Source of the DNA: Candidatus Accumulibacter affinis
GTDB lineage: Bacteria > Pseudomonadota > Gammaproteobacteria > Burkholderiales > Rhodocyclaceae
Length of the DNA stretch: 64,000 bases
Assembly: GCA_016713625.1 (NCBI GenBank)
Contig: JADJOT010000010.1
Span: forward strand, 310,001 to 374,000
Direction: 5' to 3'
Of the stretch, positions 21,508 through 30,619 are shown piece by piece. Position numbers and translations under genes: made by a program. Within the stretch, counting starts at the first letter, position 1; every line of letters starts with the position of its first letter. Under the pieces are notes generated by a model, which made no database searches, was not told the origin of the DNA, and worked only from the letters and a program-made list of their open reading frames with translations.

Positions 21508-23375
21508 GTACAGCGACCCTGGGCTTGCGGCTGGCCCTGCTCGGCAACCCGAATTGCGGCAAGACGGCGCTGTTCAATCTGCTAACCGGTAGCCGGCAGA
21601 AAGTTGCCAATTACCCCGGCGTGACCGTCGACCGCAAGGAGGGGCAACTGACGACGCCGGCGGGCAAGCCGTTCCGCGTTCTCGATCTGCCGGGGGCCTA
21701 CAGTCTCAACGCCGTCAGTATCGACGAGGAGATCACCCGCGACGTCGTACTCGGCACGCTCGCTGGCGAGCAGCGTCCCGATCTGATCGTCTGCGTCAGC
21801 GACGCGACCAACCTCAAGCTCAACCTGCGGTTGGTGCTCGAGGTGAAGCGGCTAGGGCTGCCGATGGTATTGGCGCTCAACATGAGCGATCTGGCCAGGA
21901 AGCGCGGCATCGAAATCGACGTTCCCGCACTGCAACGCGAGTTGGGCATGCCGGTGGTCAAGACGGTCGCTGTGCAGCGTGGCGGCGCCAGCGAGTTGAT
22001 CACCCAGCTCGAAGCGGCCTTGCCGGATGATCTGCCGCAGCCGACTGCCTGGCTACCGCCGGATGTCGCCGACGTCACCGCCACGCAGCGCGAAGTGCGG
22101 CGCATTCTTGCCGCAACGGTGCGCGAACCGGCGCTCGACACCCGCCTTGACGAGCGCATCGATCGCGTCGTCCTGCATCCTGTATGGGGAATGCTGATCC
22201 TGGCGGCCACGCTGTTCCTGATGTTCCAGGCGGTGTTCAGCTGGGCCAATGCGCCAATGGATCTGATCAAGAGCGGCGTCCAGGCGCTCGGCGCGTTCCT
22301 CACCGAGCAGATGCCGGATACCATCCTGCGCAGCCTGCTGGTCGACGGCATCGTCGCTGGCGTCGGCAGCGTACTGGTCTTCCTGCCGCAGATCCTGATC
22401 CTCTTCCTCTTCATTCTGGCCCTCGAAGATTCTGGCTACCTGCCGCGCGCGGCCTTCCTGCTCGACCGTTTGATGGGTACCGTCGGACTCTCCGGCCGCT
22501 CGTTCATTCCCCTGCTGTCGAGTTTTGCCTGCGCCATTCCCGGCATCATGGCGGCGCGGACCATCTCCAACTGGCGCGACCGGCTGGCAACGATCATGAT
22601 CGCACCCCTGATGACCTGTTCGGCGCGGCTGCCGGTCTACGCCCTGATCATCGGCGCGTTCATCCCGGAGAGCACGGTGGCTGGCGTATTCAACCTGCAG
22701 GGGCTGGTTCTGTTCGTCCTCTACGTGGCCGGAGTGGTGAGCGCGATGGCGGTCGCCGGCGTGCTCAAGCTGACTGTCGCCAGGGGAATGCAGCATCCGC
22801 TGATGCTCGAATTGCCGTCATACCGCTGGCCGCATGGCCGCAATCTGCTGATGGGTCTGCTCGAACGCGCCCGCATCTTCATCATGCGCGTCGGCAACAT
22901 CATCCTTTCGCTGATGGTGGTCCTGTGGTTCCTGTCATCGTTTCCGGCGCCACCCGATGGCGCCATCGGCCCGGCGATTCAATACAGCTATGCCGGCATG
23001 CTCGGCCACGCGCTCGAAGTCATCTTCGCGCCGATCGGTTTCAACTGGCAGATATCGATCGCTCTGGTCCCCGGCATGGCGGCGCGGGAAGTCGCCGTCG
23101 GGGCGCTGGGCACGGTCTATGCGCTATCGGCTACCGGTGAGGATGTGGCCGAACAACTGGCGCCGATGCTGGCTGCCGGCTGGTCGCTGGCGACGGCTTA
23201 CTCGCTCCTCGCGTGGTACGTCTTCTCACCGCAGTGCCTGTCCACCCTGGCAGTGGTCAAGCGTGAGACCAACTCGTGGCGCTATCCGCTGCTGATGGCC
23301 GGCTATCTGTTTGCTTTGGCGTACGGCGCGGCCTTCGTGACTTACCGAATTGCACTTGTCCTCACGGGAGGCTGA
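21504..23375 (+). CDS. feoB: Ferrous iron transport protein B
   Basis: This is a 623-residue inner-membrane Fe(II) transporter. The N-terminal G domain shows G1 GNPNCGKT at about residue 13, a YPGVT switch region, G3 DLPGAYSL and G4 NMSD. The membrane part has the two 'Gate' modules, including GLSGRSFIPLLSSFACAIPG with its conserved Cys and LVPGMAAREVAVGALGTVYA. The start at 21504 is preceded by GAGGAGGT; an earlier in-frame start would add 79 residues unlike the family. The protein is shorter than E. coli FeoB, and no FeoA is present nearby. It is followed two bases later by a Cys-rich small protein gene, and a Fur-like site lies upstream. Confidence 0.97.
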   Translation: MSTATLGLRLALLGNPNCGKTALFNLLTGSRQKVANYPGVTVDRKEGQLTTPAGKPFRVLDLPGAYSLNAVSIDEEITRDVVLGTLAGEQRPDLIVCVSDATNLKLNLRLVLEVKRLGLPMVLALNMSDLARKRGIEIDVPALQRELGMPVVKTVAVQRGGASELITQLEAALPDDLPQPTAWLPPDVADVTATQREVRRILAATVREPALDTRLDERIDRVVLHPVWGMLILAATLFLMFQAVFSWANAPMDLIKSGVQALGAFLTEQMPDTILRSLLVDGIVAGVGSVLVFLPQILILFLFILALEDSGYLPRAAFLLDRLMGTVGLSGRSFIPLLSSFACAIPGIMAARTISNWRDRLATIMIAPLMTCSARLPVYALIIGAFIPESTVAGVFNLQGLVLFVLYVAGVVSAMAVAGVLKLTVARGMQHPLMLELPSYRWPHGRNLLMGLLERARIFIMRVGNIILSLMVVLWFLSSFPAPPDGAIGPAIQYSYAGMLGHALEVIFAPIGFNWQISIALVPGMAAREVAVGALGTVYALSATGEDVAEQLAPMLAAGWSLATAYSLLAWYVFSPQCLSTLAVVKRETNSWRYPLLMAGYLFALAYGAAFVTYRIALVLTGG

Positions 23376-23376
23376 C

Positions 23377-23649
23377 ATGCTTGACGAGTTGATGGTCTAC
23401 GGCGTGGTCGCCTGCGCCACCACCTACGCGACCTGGCGACTCATGCCGGGCGCTCTGCGGGTCGCACTGGCCGAACGCTGTAGCGGGTTGGCACAGCGTA
23501 TCGGCCTGGCTGAAGCCGATCCCGAAGCGACACGTCGACGGGCCAACGCCAGCGGAAGCAGCGCCTGTGGTGGTTGTTCAGGATGTGCCAACAAGCAGAT
23601 GCCACCGAGTGTGGTGATCGTCAGCAAAGCAAACACGAAAAACAGATAG
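23377..23649 (+). CDS. FeoB-associated Cys-rich membrane protein
   Basis: The 90-residue protein has a hydrophobic N-terminal segment (LMVYGVVACATTYATWRLMP) and a C-terminal Cys cluster CGGCSGCANKQ, typical of small Cys-rich proteins encoded directly after feoB. It starts two bases after the feoB stop with GGGAGG as ribosome-binding site. The Cys cluster suggests iron or Fe-S handling on the cytoplasmic face, perhaps as a FeoC-like partner. That role is inferred. Confidence 0.78.
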   Translation: MLDELMVYGVVACATTYATWRLMPGALRVALAERCSGLAQRIGLAEADPEATRRRANASGSSACGGCSGCANKQMPPSVVIVSKANTKNR

Positions 23650-23650
23650 C

Positions 23651-25072
23651 ATGTTCATTGCAAGACACAAACTCAAAGCCGTGGTCAGCAGCTTGCTGCT
23701 CGCTTCTCTGCTCGGACAGCCGCTGGCCGCTACGGCGGCTGACCATCCGGTCGAGCCTGGCGAGGTCGATGCGGCCAGCCCCGTCGCGCCTCCCGAGGCC
23801 AACGCAGCGGCTGCCGACGAAGCGAGCGCCGCTGACGACACGCCCAACTGGCAGGAAACGACGCTTACGGGTGACTGGGGCGGCAGGCGCAAGCAGCTCT
23901 ACGACGCGGGTGTGCAGGCCGACCTGCTGTACACCGCCGACTACCTTTACAACACCACTGGCGGTCTGCAACGTGGCGGCGCCTACGTCGGGCATCTCGA
24001 CCTTATTCTGCAGTTTGATGGCGAGAAACTCTTCGGCTGGAAAGGCAGCTCGGGCTATTTGCAGGTGATCAGCAACAGTGGCGGGCGATTCAATCTCAAC
24101 TACGTCGGCAGCCTGATGGGCGTCGACAACTTCGAAGCGCCGGTCAACCGCACGGGCATTTTCAAGGCCTGGCTGCAGCAATCGCTTCTTGACGACAAGG
24201 CTTCGCTGCGGGTGGGCCTGTACCCGATCGATACCGAGTTCTACGTCACCGATTCGTCGGCAGTCTTCCTGCATCCATCCTTCGGAATGGCTGCCGAGGT
24301 CGCCAGTTTCGGCACTCTCGCCGGCCCCTCGATCTACCCGACAAGTTCCTATGGCGCGCGCCTGCGGATCGATCCCGATCCTGCCTGGTACGCGATGTTG
24401 GCTGTCACTCGCGGAATCTCGACCGATCGTGTAGCGACCGCCGGTCCCAACATCAGCTGGCAGAACGGCACCGGCAGCATGCTGATCGGCGAAGTCGGTT
24501 TCAGTCCGGTCAAGGCCGGCTTGATTCACGCTCGACCCGCGGCGGCCGAAAGCAAGGACGACTTCGAGCCAATCAGCAAGCTGGCCCTTGGCGTATGGCG
24601 ATTTGCGCCACGCTTCCCGGAAATCGTTGCCATCGATGCCGCCGGTGCTCCGGTCCAGGCGACGCACTGGGGCGCCTACCTCCTCGCCGAACAGACGCTG
24701 TATCGCGTGCCGGATGCGAATCGGGATCTCGCGGCGTTCGTCCGCTACGGCTTCACCGAAGGAACGACCAGCACCCTGGCCTACTCGGTGAGCGCCGGAC
24801 TCAGCTACCGGGGACCTTTCGCCGCTCGCGAGAAAGATACTTTCGGAATCGCCGCGACCCGCGCGCATGCCGATCCGCAGGGGCGGGCGCAGCTGTCGAG
24901 CGACGCTGGCGTGCCGCTGTCGTCGACTGATGAGACGGTCCTGGAAGTCACTTACCGCGCGCAACTCGCCCCCGGCGTCGTCCTGCAACCCCTCCTCCAG
25001 CGCATCTGGAACCCCGCTCTCTACCTGCCGAGTTCCACGGTCGCGGGTGTCCGCCTGCAGATGGCGCTTTGA
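23651..25072 (+). CDS. OprB-family porin
   Basis: The 473-residue outer-membrane protein has a signal peptide (VVSSLLLASLLGQPLAATAA), an Ala/Pro-rich stretch, and then the OprB opening LTGDWGGRRKQLYDAGVQAD. Alternating beta strands run to a C-terminal amphipathic strand ending in Leu (TVAGVRLQMAL), with features such as NRTGIFKAWLQQSLLDDKAS and SLRVGLYPIDTEFYV. OprB members carry carbohydrates or other small solutes. Here the gene starts one base after the FeoB-associated gene, so it is probably in the same operon and may admit iron or iron complexes into the periplasm. Confidence 0.85.
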   Translation: MFIARHKLKAVVSSLLLASLLGQPLAATAADHPVEPGEVDAASPVAPPEANAAAADEASAADDTPNWQETTLTGDWGGRRKQLYDAGVQADLLYTADYLYNTTGGLQRGGAYVGHLDLILQFDGEKLFGWKGSSGYLQVISNSGGRFNLNYVGSLMGVDNFEAPVNRTGIFKAWLQQSLLDDKASLRVGLYPIDTEFYVTDSSAVFLHPSFGMAAEVASFGTLAGPSIYPTSSYGARLRIDPDPAWYAMLAVTRGISTDRVATAGPNISWQNGTGSMLIGEVGFSPVKAGLIHARPAAAESKDDFEPISKLALGVWRFAPRFPEIVAIDAAGAPVQATHWGAYLLAEQTLYRVPDANRDLAAFVRYGFTEGTTSTLAYSVSAGLSYRGPFAAREKDTFGIAATRAHADPQGRAQLSSDAGVPLSSTDETVLEVTYRAQLAPGVVLQPLLQRIWNPALYLPSSTVAGVRLQMAL

Positions 25073-25392
25073 TCGCCAGCGTCGGGAGTTCTCCACCGGG
25101 AATTGATCGTCGATGAAGAGTTGCATCGTGACGAGGTGAACAAGATGCTGCGGCAGCCGGGGGGAAACCGAGGTATTCCACTCGCACCACGGTTAACACC
25201 ACATCCTCAAGTTTCCGGGCGCATTGCGATGCTGATGCGATTCGGCCGAACCTGTCCAGGCTTACCCGCCGACTTGTTTGCGGATCGTGCGGCAGCCTGT
25301 CGCGTGCGGCAAGGTGGCTATGCCGGTAACGGAAACCGGTTCCCGAGCTTGAAGCCTACCGGTGAATCAGACGACGACACACCGGCACGGCC
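25073..25392. other. Intergenic region without an evident gene
   Basis: Between the porin stop and the end of yebC there are 320 bases. Short frames exist on both strands but none has a ribosome-binding site with family-like sequence. No clear terminator hairpin with a T run was seen. Confidence 0.5.
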
Positions 25393-26118
25393 TCACTCGT
25401 CCAGTACCACGCTCGTGTAGACCTCCTGGACGTCGTCGAGGCTTTCGAGAACGTCGATCAGCTTCTGCATGCGCAACGACTCGTCACCGCTGAGCTGTGT
25501 TTCGTTCTCGGCTTTCATGGTCACCCCGCCATACTCGGACTGGAAACCGGCAGCCTCGAGGGCTTCCTTGACCGCCATGTAGTCGTTCGGTGCGGTGATC
25601 ACTTCGACCGATCCGTCCTCATTGCTCAGGACGTCGTCGGCACCGGCGTCGATCGCGGCGTCCATCAGTGCGGCTTCGTCGGTGCCCGGAGCAAACAGCA
25701 ACTGCCCGCAGTGCTTGAACTGGAAAGCCACACAGCCATCGGTGCCGAGGTTGCCGCCATACTTGTTGAAGGCATGGCGGACGTCGGCGACGGTGCGGGT
25801 CTTGTTGTCGGTCAGGCAATCGACGATCACCGCGGCGCCGCTGATGCCGTAGCCTTCGTAGCGAATTTCGACGTACTCGACGCCTTCGAGCTCGCCGGTT
25901 CCCTTCTTGATGGCGTTGTCGATCTTGTCCTTGGGCATGTTGACGCCCTTGCCCTTGTCGATCGCCAGGCGAAGACGCGGGTTGAACGAGGGGTCGCCGC
26001 CGCCCATCTTGGCGGAGACGGTAATTTCCTTGGCGATCTTGGAGAAGGAGGCGCTGCGTTTCTCATCCTGGCGACCCTTACGGTGCTGGATGTTGGCCCA
26101 TTTGGAGTGTCCTGCCAT
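25393..26118 (-). CDS. yebC: YebC/PmpR (TACO1) family protein
   Basis: The 241-residue protein has the invariant family start MAGHSKWANIQHRKGRQDEK, the middle motif GYGISGAAVIVDCLTDNKTR and the acidic C-terminal domain ending VLDE. Members were first described as transcription regulators. Homologues such as TACO1 and bacterial YebC are now linked to translation of difficult (for example proline-rich) sequences. It is monocistronic here, convergent with the porin and divergent from the HerA-like ATPase gene. Confidence 0.97.
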   Translation of the reverse strand: MAGHSKWANIQHRKGRQDEKRSASFSKIAKEITVSAKMGGGDPSFNPRLRLAIDKGKGVNMPKDKIDNAIKKGTGELEGVEYVEIRYEGYGISGAAVIVDCLTDNKTRTVADVRHAFNKYGGNLGTDGCVAFQFKHCGQLLFAPGTDEAALMDAAIDAGADDVLSNEDGSVEVITAPNDYMAVKEALEAAGFQSEYGGVTMKAENETQLSGDESLRMQKLIDVLESLDDVQEVYTSVVLDE

Positions 26119-26254
26119 GCTGACCTCTGGTGATTGCTGGTTGGCTGCGCGTGTTGCCGGGGCAACAAAACTGGCCGCAAATGGTTGATAATCAAACGGC
26201 GCATTTTAGCACCTCCCGTCATTCATCCCCGTTGCCACTTTCCGGAGTCGATTC

Positions 26255-27775
26255 ATGGTCACACCCCTTGTCATTGCCAGGCACGAAGATAACGAACTGG
26301 CCCTGCTGCCGGCACTGGCCAACCGCCACGGCCTGATCACCGGCGCGACCGGCACCGGCAAAACGATCACCCTGCAGCTTCTGGCCGAGCGCTTTTCGGC
26401 GATCGGCGTACCGGTGTTCATGGCCGACGTGAAAGGCGATCTCTCGGGTCTCGCCGCTCCCGGCGTTCTGACGCCGAAGCTGCAGTCGCGGCTGCAAGCG
26501 CTCGGGGTCGCGGACTACGCGCCAGCGAAATGTCCGGTCACCTTCTGGGATGTCTTCGGCGAGCAGGGACACCCGGTGCGCGCGACGATCTCGGACATGG
26601 GCCCGGTGCTGTTGTCGCGGCTGCTGAATCTCAACGACACGCAGGCCGGGGTGTTGCAGCTGGTGTTCAGGATCGCCGACGACCACGGCCTGCTGCTGCT
26701 CGATCTCAAGGATCTGCGGGCAATGATCCAGCATGTCGGCGAGAATGCCAGGACCTTCACCACCGAGTACGGCAATGTCTCGGCAGCTTCGGTCGGCGCC
26801 ATCCAGCGCAGCTTGTTGAATCTCGGTGAGCAGGGCGGCGAGGTCTTCTTCGGCGAACCGATGCTCGACATCGCCGACCTGATGCAGACCGACGATGGCA
26901 AAGGGGTGATCAACATTCTCGCCGGCGACAAGCTGATGGGTTCGCCGCGCCTGTACTCCATCTTTCTGCTCTGGCTGCTTTCCGAACTGTTCGAGCAACT
27001 GCCGGAAGTCGGCGACCTCGAGAAACCGAAGCTGGTGTTCTTTTTCGATGAGGCGCATCTGCTGTTCAATGAAGCGCCCGCCGCCTTGCTGGAAAAGATC
27101 GAGCAGGTGGTGCGTCTGATCCGCTCGAAGGGTGTCGGCATCTACTTCGTCACGCAGAATCCGCTGGACATCCCCGACACCGTTCTCGGCCAACTCGGCA
27201 ACCGCGTTCAGCACGCCCTGCGCGCGTTCACACCGCGCGACCAGAAAGCAGTGAAGGCGGCGGCGCAGACCTTGCGGGCGAACCCGAAATTTGCTGTCGA
27301 GGCAGCCATCACCGAACTCGGGGTTGGCGAGGCGCTGGTCTCCTTTCTTGACGAGAAGGGGCGGCCGAACGTCGTCGAGCGAGCATTCATCCTGCCGCCA
27401 GCGTCGCGGATCGGTCCGCAGACCGCTGACGAGCGGCAGGCGGTGATCAGGAGTTCGGCGATCTACGGGCATTACGAAAACCTCGTCGATCGGGAATCGG
27501 CCTTCGAAAAGCTCAAGGGTAGCCCGGTTGCCACGCGGCCGGGGACTACGCAGACAGCAGCCGGTGAGGCGACGCCGGAGGCTTCCGGCGGTGGCTGGCT
27601 GGGCGGTTTGAGTGATCTCTTCGGCGGCGCTTCGGGCAGCGGCCGGGGACGCGGCGATTCGGTGATCGAGACGGCGGCCAAGAGCGCCGCCCGCACCATC
27701 GGTTCGCAGGTCGGTCGCGAGATCATCCGCGGCGTACTCGGTTCGATCCTCGGTGGTGGCTCGCGCCGGCGCTGA
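26255..27775 (+). CDS. HerA/FtsK-like ATPase, DUF853 (YjgR) family
   Basis: This 506-residue protein has Walker A GATGTGKT near residue 30, followed by the family block VFMADVKGDLSGLA. The Walker B region is LVFFFDEAHLLFNEAP near residue 265, and a conserved SKGVGIYFVTQNPLDIPD follows. The C-terminus is a flexible Gly/Ser/Arg-rich tail ending GGGSRRR. The family is widespread and conserved, but its substrate is not known. It resembles DNA-translocating HerA ATPases without the HAS barrel. It is read divergently from yebC. Confidence 0.93.
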   Translation: MVTPLVIARHEDNELALLPALANRHGLITGATGTGKTITLQLLAERFSAIGVPVFMADVKGDLSGLAAPGVLTPKLQSRLQALGVADYAPAKCPVTFWDVFGEQGHPVRATISDMGPVLLSRLLNLNDTQAGVLQLVFRIADDHGLLLLDLKDLRAMIQHVGENARTFTTEYGNVSAASVGAIQRSLLNLGEQGGEVFFGEPMLDIADLMQTDDGKGVINILAGDKLMGSPRLYSIFLLWLLSELFEQLPEVGDLEKPKLVFFFDEAHLLFNEAPAALLEKIEQVVRLIRSKGVGIYFVTQNPLDIPDTVLGQLGNRVQHALRAFTPRDQKAVKAAAQTLRANPKFAVEAAITELGVGEALVSFLDEKGRPNVVERAFILPPASRIGPQTADERQAVIRSSAIYGHYENLVDRESAFEKLKGSPVATRPGTTQTAAGEATPEASGGGWLGGLSDLFGGASGSGRGRGDSVIETAAKSAARTIGSQVGREIIRGVLGSILGGGSRRR

Positions 27776-27834
27776 TGACAGACGATCTCCGTGAGCCGTT
27801 CGCGCGTGTCTTACATTAACCAGCGAGGCGGTCA

Positions 27835-29271
27835 ATGACACTGGCGGAAATGACCCTGGGTGACGCGTCGCTGGTCACTGTTACCTTTCTGTTTACCGAC
27901 ATCGAAGGCTCGACGAGCTTGTGGGAGCGTGAGTCCGTGGCCATGCGTGTCGCCTTGCAACGTCACAACGCACTGCTCTCGGCAGCCATCGAACCTCACC
28001 GCGGCTATGTCTTCAAGACCGTTGGCGATGCTTTCTGTGTCACTTTCGATGATGCTGCCGAAGCGCTCCGCGCCGCCTGCGAGATTCAGATCAGCCTGGC
28101 TGCCGAGCAGTGGCCGACGCGCTCACCATTGCGGGTGCGTATCGCGCTGCATACCGGTCCGGCCTACCTGAGCCATGGCGATTACTTCGGCACCACGGTC
28201 AACCGCGTTGCCCGCCTGCTGGCGGTGACGCATGGTGGGCAGACCCTGCTGACTTCGCAGACCGAAGCACTGGTGCGCGACGGCCTGCCCACTGCCAGCA
28301 GCCTGCACGATCTGGGCATGCTGCGCCTGCGCGATCTGCCGCACCCGATGCATGTCTTCCAACTGGTGCATTCGGGTTTGCCCGCCCACCTCGTGGACAT
28401 GGGCAAGACGGCGGGCGGCAACAAGCTGACCGCCGAACCGGTGGCCCGCTTTCGGCCGATCGACGTGTACGAGGTTCCGACCTTGCCGACGATCGTCATG
28501 CAGGCGCTCAAGGTGATGCAGGATCCCGCCAGCGATGCCCGGGCAGTGGAACGGGTGATCATTCACGACCCGGCGATCTCGGCCAAAATCCTGCGTGTCG
28601 CCAATTCGGCGTTCTTCGGTTTTTCCCGCCGTGTCGCGACCATCGCCGACGCCGTGCGGGTGCTCGGCTTTACCAACGTGCAGGGGATGCTGATCTCGGT
28701 CGGTGCCTTCGATGCCTTCCGCACCGAGCGTTTGAGCCTGGTCGACTTCTGGAAGCACTCGATCGCCACAGCGACTGCCGCCCGCTTTCTCTCCGCACGC
28801 GTCAAGTGCTCGGCCGACGAGGCCTTCATGGCCGGCATCCTGCACGACATCGGCAAGTTGATCTTCGCCGTGCAGGCGGAATCGGCCTACCAGCAGGTGC
28901 TCGAGCTTCAGCGGGGATCGGCAATGACCAGTCTGGAAGCCGAGCAGACGCTGTTCGAGTTCACCCATCCCGAGGTCGGCGAAATGGTCGCCGAGCGCTG
29001 GGATCTGCCGGCCCGCTACACTGCCGCCATCGCCCATCACCACGACCCGGATGCCGCCGGCGACGAGCGCGCCTTCTGCGCGCTGATCGGACTCGCCGAC
29101 CAGGCTGCATACGCGGCGCTCAGCGGCCATGCCGCGGCGGCTGCGCACGCCGCCGAACGGAGCGCGCTGCTCGACGCCCTCGATCTGAGCCCACAGCACT
29201 GGGATGACTGCCTGCTGCACCTGCACGAGGCGCAGGTGACGATCGAGGGCTTCGTTGGAGCGATCCACTGA
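27835..29271 (+). CDS. Fusion of class III adenylate/guanylate cyclase and HDOD domain
   Basis: Residues 10-185 form a class III nucleotide cyclase: the metal site in FLFTDIEGSTSLWERE, the base-selecting Lys and second Asp in VFKTVGDAFCVTF, and transition-state residues in TVNRVARLL. Residues 205-410 form an HDOD domain: VPTLPTIVMQALKVMQDPAS, HDPAISAKILRVANSAFFGF and a degenerate HD-like GILHDIGKLIFA. The metal residues are present, so the cyclase is probably active, and the Lys points to ATP. HDOD domains bind signalling nucleotides or partners. The architecture suggests a cAMP-producing signalling protein with a built-in output or sensing module. Confidence 0.88.
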   Translation: MTLAEMTLGDASLVTVTFLFTDIEGSTSLWERESVAMRVALQRHNALLSAAIEPHRGYVFKTVGDAFCVTFDDAAEALRAACEIQISLAAEQWPTRSPLRVRIALHTGPAYLSHGDYFGTTVNRVARLLAVTHGGQTLLTSQTEALVRDGLPTASSLHDLGMLRLRDLPHPMHVFQLVHSGLPAHLVDMGKTAGGNKLTAEPVARFRPIDVYEVPTLPTIVMQALKVMQDPASDARAVERVIIHDPAISAKILRVANSAFFGFSRRVATIADAVRVLGFTNVQGMLISVGAFDAFRTERLSLVDFWKHSIATATAARFLSARVKCSADEAFMAGILHDIGKLIFAVQAESAYQQVLELQRGSAMTSLEAEQTLFEFTHPEVGEMVAERWDLPARYTAAIAHHHDPDAAGDERAFCALIGLADQAAYAALSGHAAAAAHAAERSALLDALDLSPQHWDDCLLHLHEAQVTIEGFVGAIH

Positions 29272-29282
29272 GCGTTATCGGC

Positions 29283-29335
29283 GAGTCGCGTGAGCGACTC
29301 ACGAAGCTTCCCTTGCGCGCTTGCAGGCAATCGGT
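29283..29335. repeat. REP-like hairpin repeat, copy 1
   Basis: GAGTCGC-GTGA-GCGACTC forms a 7-bp stem just after the cyclase stop codon. The following ACGAAGCTTCCC and the GC-rich CGCTTG block reappear, inverted and with a few changes, at 42965-43017. It looks like a dispersed REP-type element of this genome. Confidence 0.55.
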
Positions 29336-29405
29336 GGGGGGCTGCCAAAGCCATGACCCTTATTGAGTTTTTCTGGTTCAACAATCCTCCGTCCAATACG
29401 TGTCG

Positions 29406-30590
29406 ATGAGTCGCGAAATCAGCCTGCCGTCACCGATCTCGATCAGCACTGCGTCTGCAGCGAGCGACATTGCACGTTCGGCGTGGGCTCGTCTCTGTCC
29501 GCTCGGCCATCCCTTTCTGAACGCCGACTTTCTGACGATCATCGAGCGGCACGGGGCGGTGGCGCAGGCATCGGGATGGACCCCTCGCCACTTGGTGGCG
29601 AGCGATCCGCAGGGCACCGTCCTGGGTCTCCTGCCGCTGTACGTGAAGACCCATTCGCACGGAGATTTCATCTACGACTGGTCGTGGGCAGCGGCCTACC
29701 GGCAACTCGGCCGTGCCTACTACCCGAAGCTGATCAGTTGCCTGCCGCACACGCCGGTTGCCGCAGCGCGCCTGCTGGTGGCCGACGGCCCGCAGGCGGC
29801 CGCCATCCGGCAGGCCCTGGTCGACGGCGCGAGGACGCTGGCCAGCCGCTACGGTGTCTCCTCATGGCACGTTGCGCTACCCGGCGACGAGGACGCGAGA
29901 ATGTTGCAGAGCGCCGGGCTGTTGATCAGCCACGACGTGCAGTTCCACTGGCTCGATCCCGGCTGCGGCGATTTCGACGGTTATCTGGCGACCTTCAGCG
30001 CCGCCAAGCGCCGCAAGGTTCGCGCCGAGCGGCGGCGGGTCGCCGACAGCGGCCTGTCGATCGAGACCCGCCATGGCGATCAGATCGACGCCGCTGAATG
30101 GCCCACTCTGCACGCGCTGTACGCCGCCACCTTCGAGAAGTTCAACAATCACGCCGCTTTCTCGGCCGCCTGTTTCGCCGATCTGGCGGCGGCCCTTGGT
30201 CCGCGGATGGTCGCCTTCATTGCCCGCGATGGAGGCCTGCCGGTGGCCATCGCCCTCTGTTTTCGCAGTGACGAAGCGCTCTACGGGCGTTACTGGGGTT
30301 GCTCGGGCAACTACCACAGCCTGCATTTCGAACTCTGCTTCTACCAGGGAATCGCCTATTGCCTGCGCCAGGGGCTGCGGCGATTCGAGCCCGGCGCCGG
30401 TGGCGAACACAAGCTGGCGCGCGGTTTTACGCCGACTGCCGTGCATTCGGCGCACTGGATCTGCGATCCGGAGATGCGCCAACTGCTCGCTCGCCATCTC
30501 GAACGGCAGGGTGAGGCGGTCGCCGACTACCGCGACGAGGCGGCAGAGCATCTGCCGTTCCGGCGTAACCACTCGTCGGGGCCGGACTGA
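29406..30590 (+). CDS. FemAB/GNAT-like acyltransferase, DUF482 family
   Basis: This is a protein of about 394 residues. It reads like the 'peptidogalycan biosynthesis' DUF482 family: HPFLNADFLTIIERHGAVAQ, SGWTPRHLVASDPQGTVLGL, YVKTHSHGDFIYDWSWAAAY and the C-terminal FEPGAGGEHKLARGFTPTAV. These proteins have a duplicated GNAT fold and probably transfer an acyl or aminoacyl group. The substrate is unknown despite the family name. ATG 29406 is preferred; a GTG two codons upstream is possible. It ends close to the convergent phosphoesterase gene. Confidence 0.82.
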   Translation: MSREISLPSPISISTASAASDIARSAWARLCPLGHPFLNADFLTIIERHGAVAQASGWTPRHLVASDPQGTVLGLLPLYVKTHSHGDFIYDWSWAAAYRQLGRAYYPKLISCLPHTPVAAARLLVADGPQAAAIRQALVDGARTLASRYGVSSWHVALPGDEDARMLQSAGLLISHDVQFHWLDPGCGDFDGYLATFSAAKRRKVRAERRRVADSGLSIETRHGDQIDAAEWPTLHALYAATFEKFNNHAAFSAACFADLAAALGPRMVAFIARDGGLPVAIALCFRSDEALYGRYWGCSGNYHSLHFELCFYQGIAYCLRQGLRRFEPGAGGEHKLARGFTPTAVHSAHWICDPEMRQLLARHLERQGEAVADYRDEAAEHLPFRRNHSSGPD

Positions 30591-30619
30591 CGCAGCCACC
30601 CGCCGGCCGGCGCGCCGCC

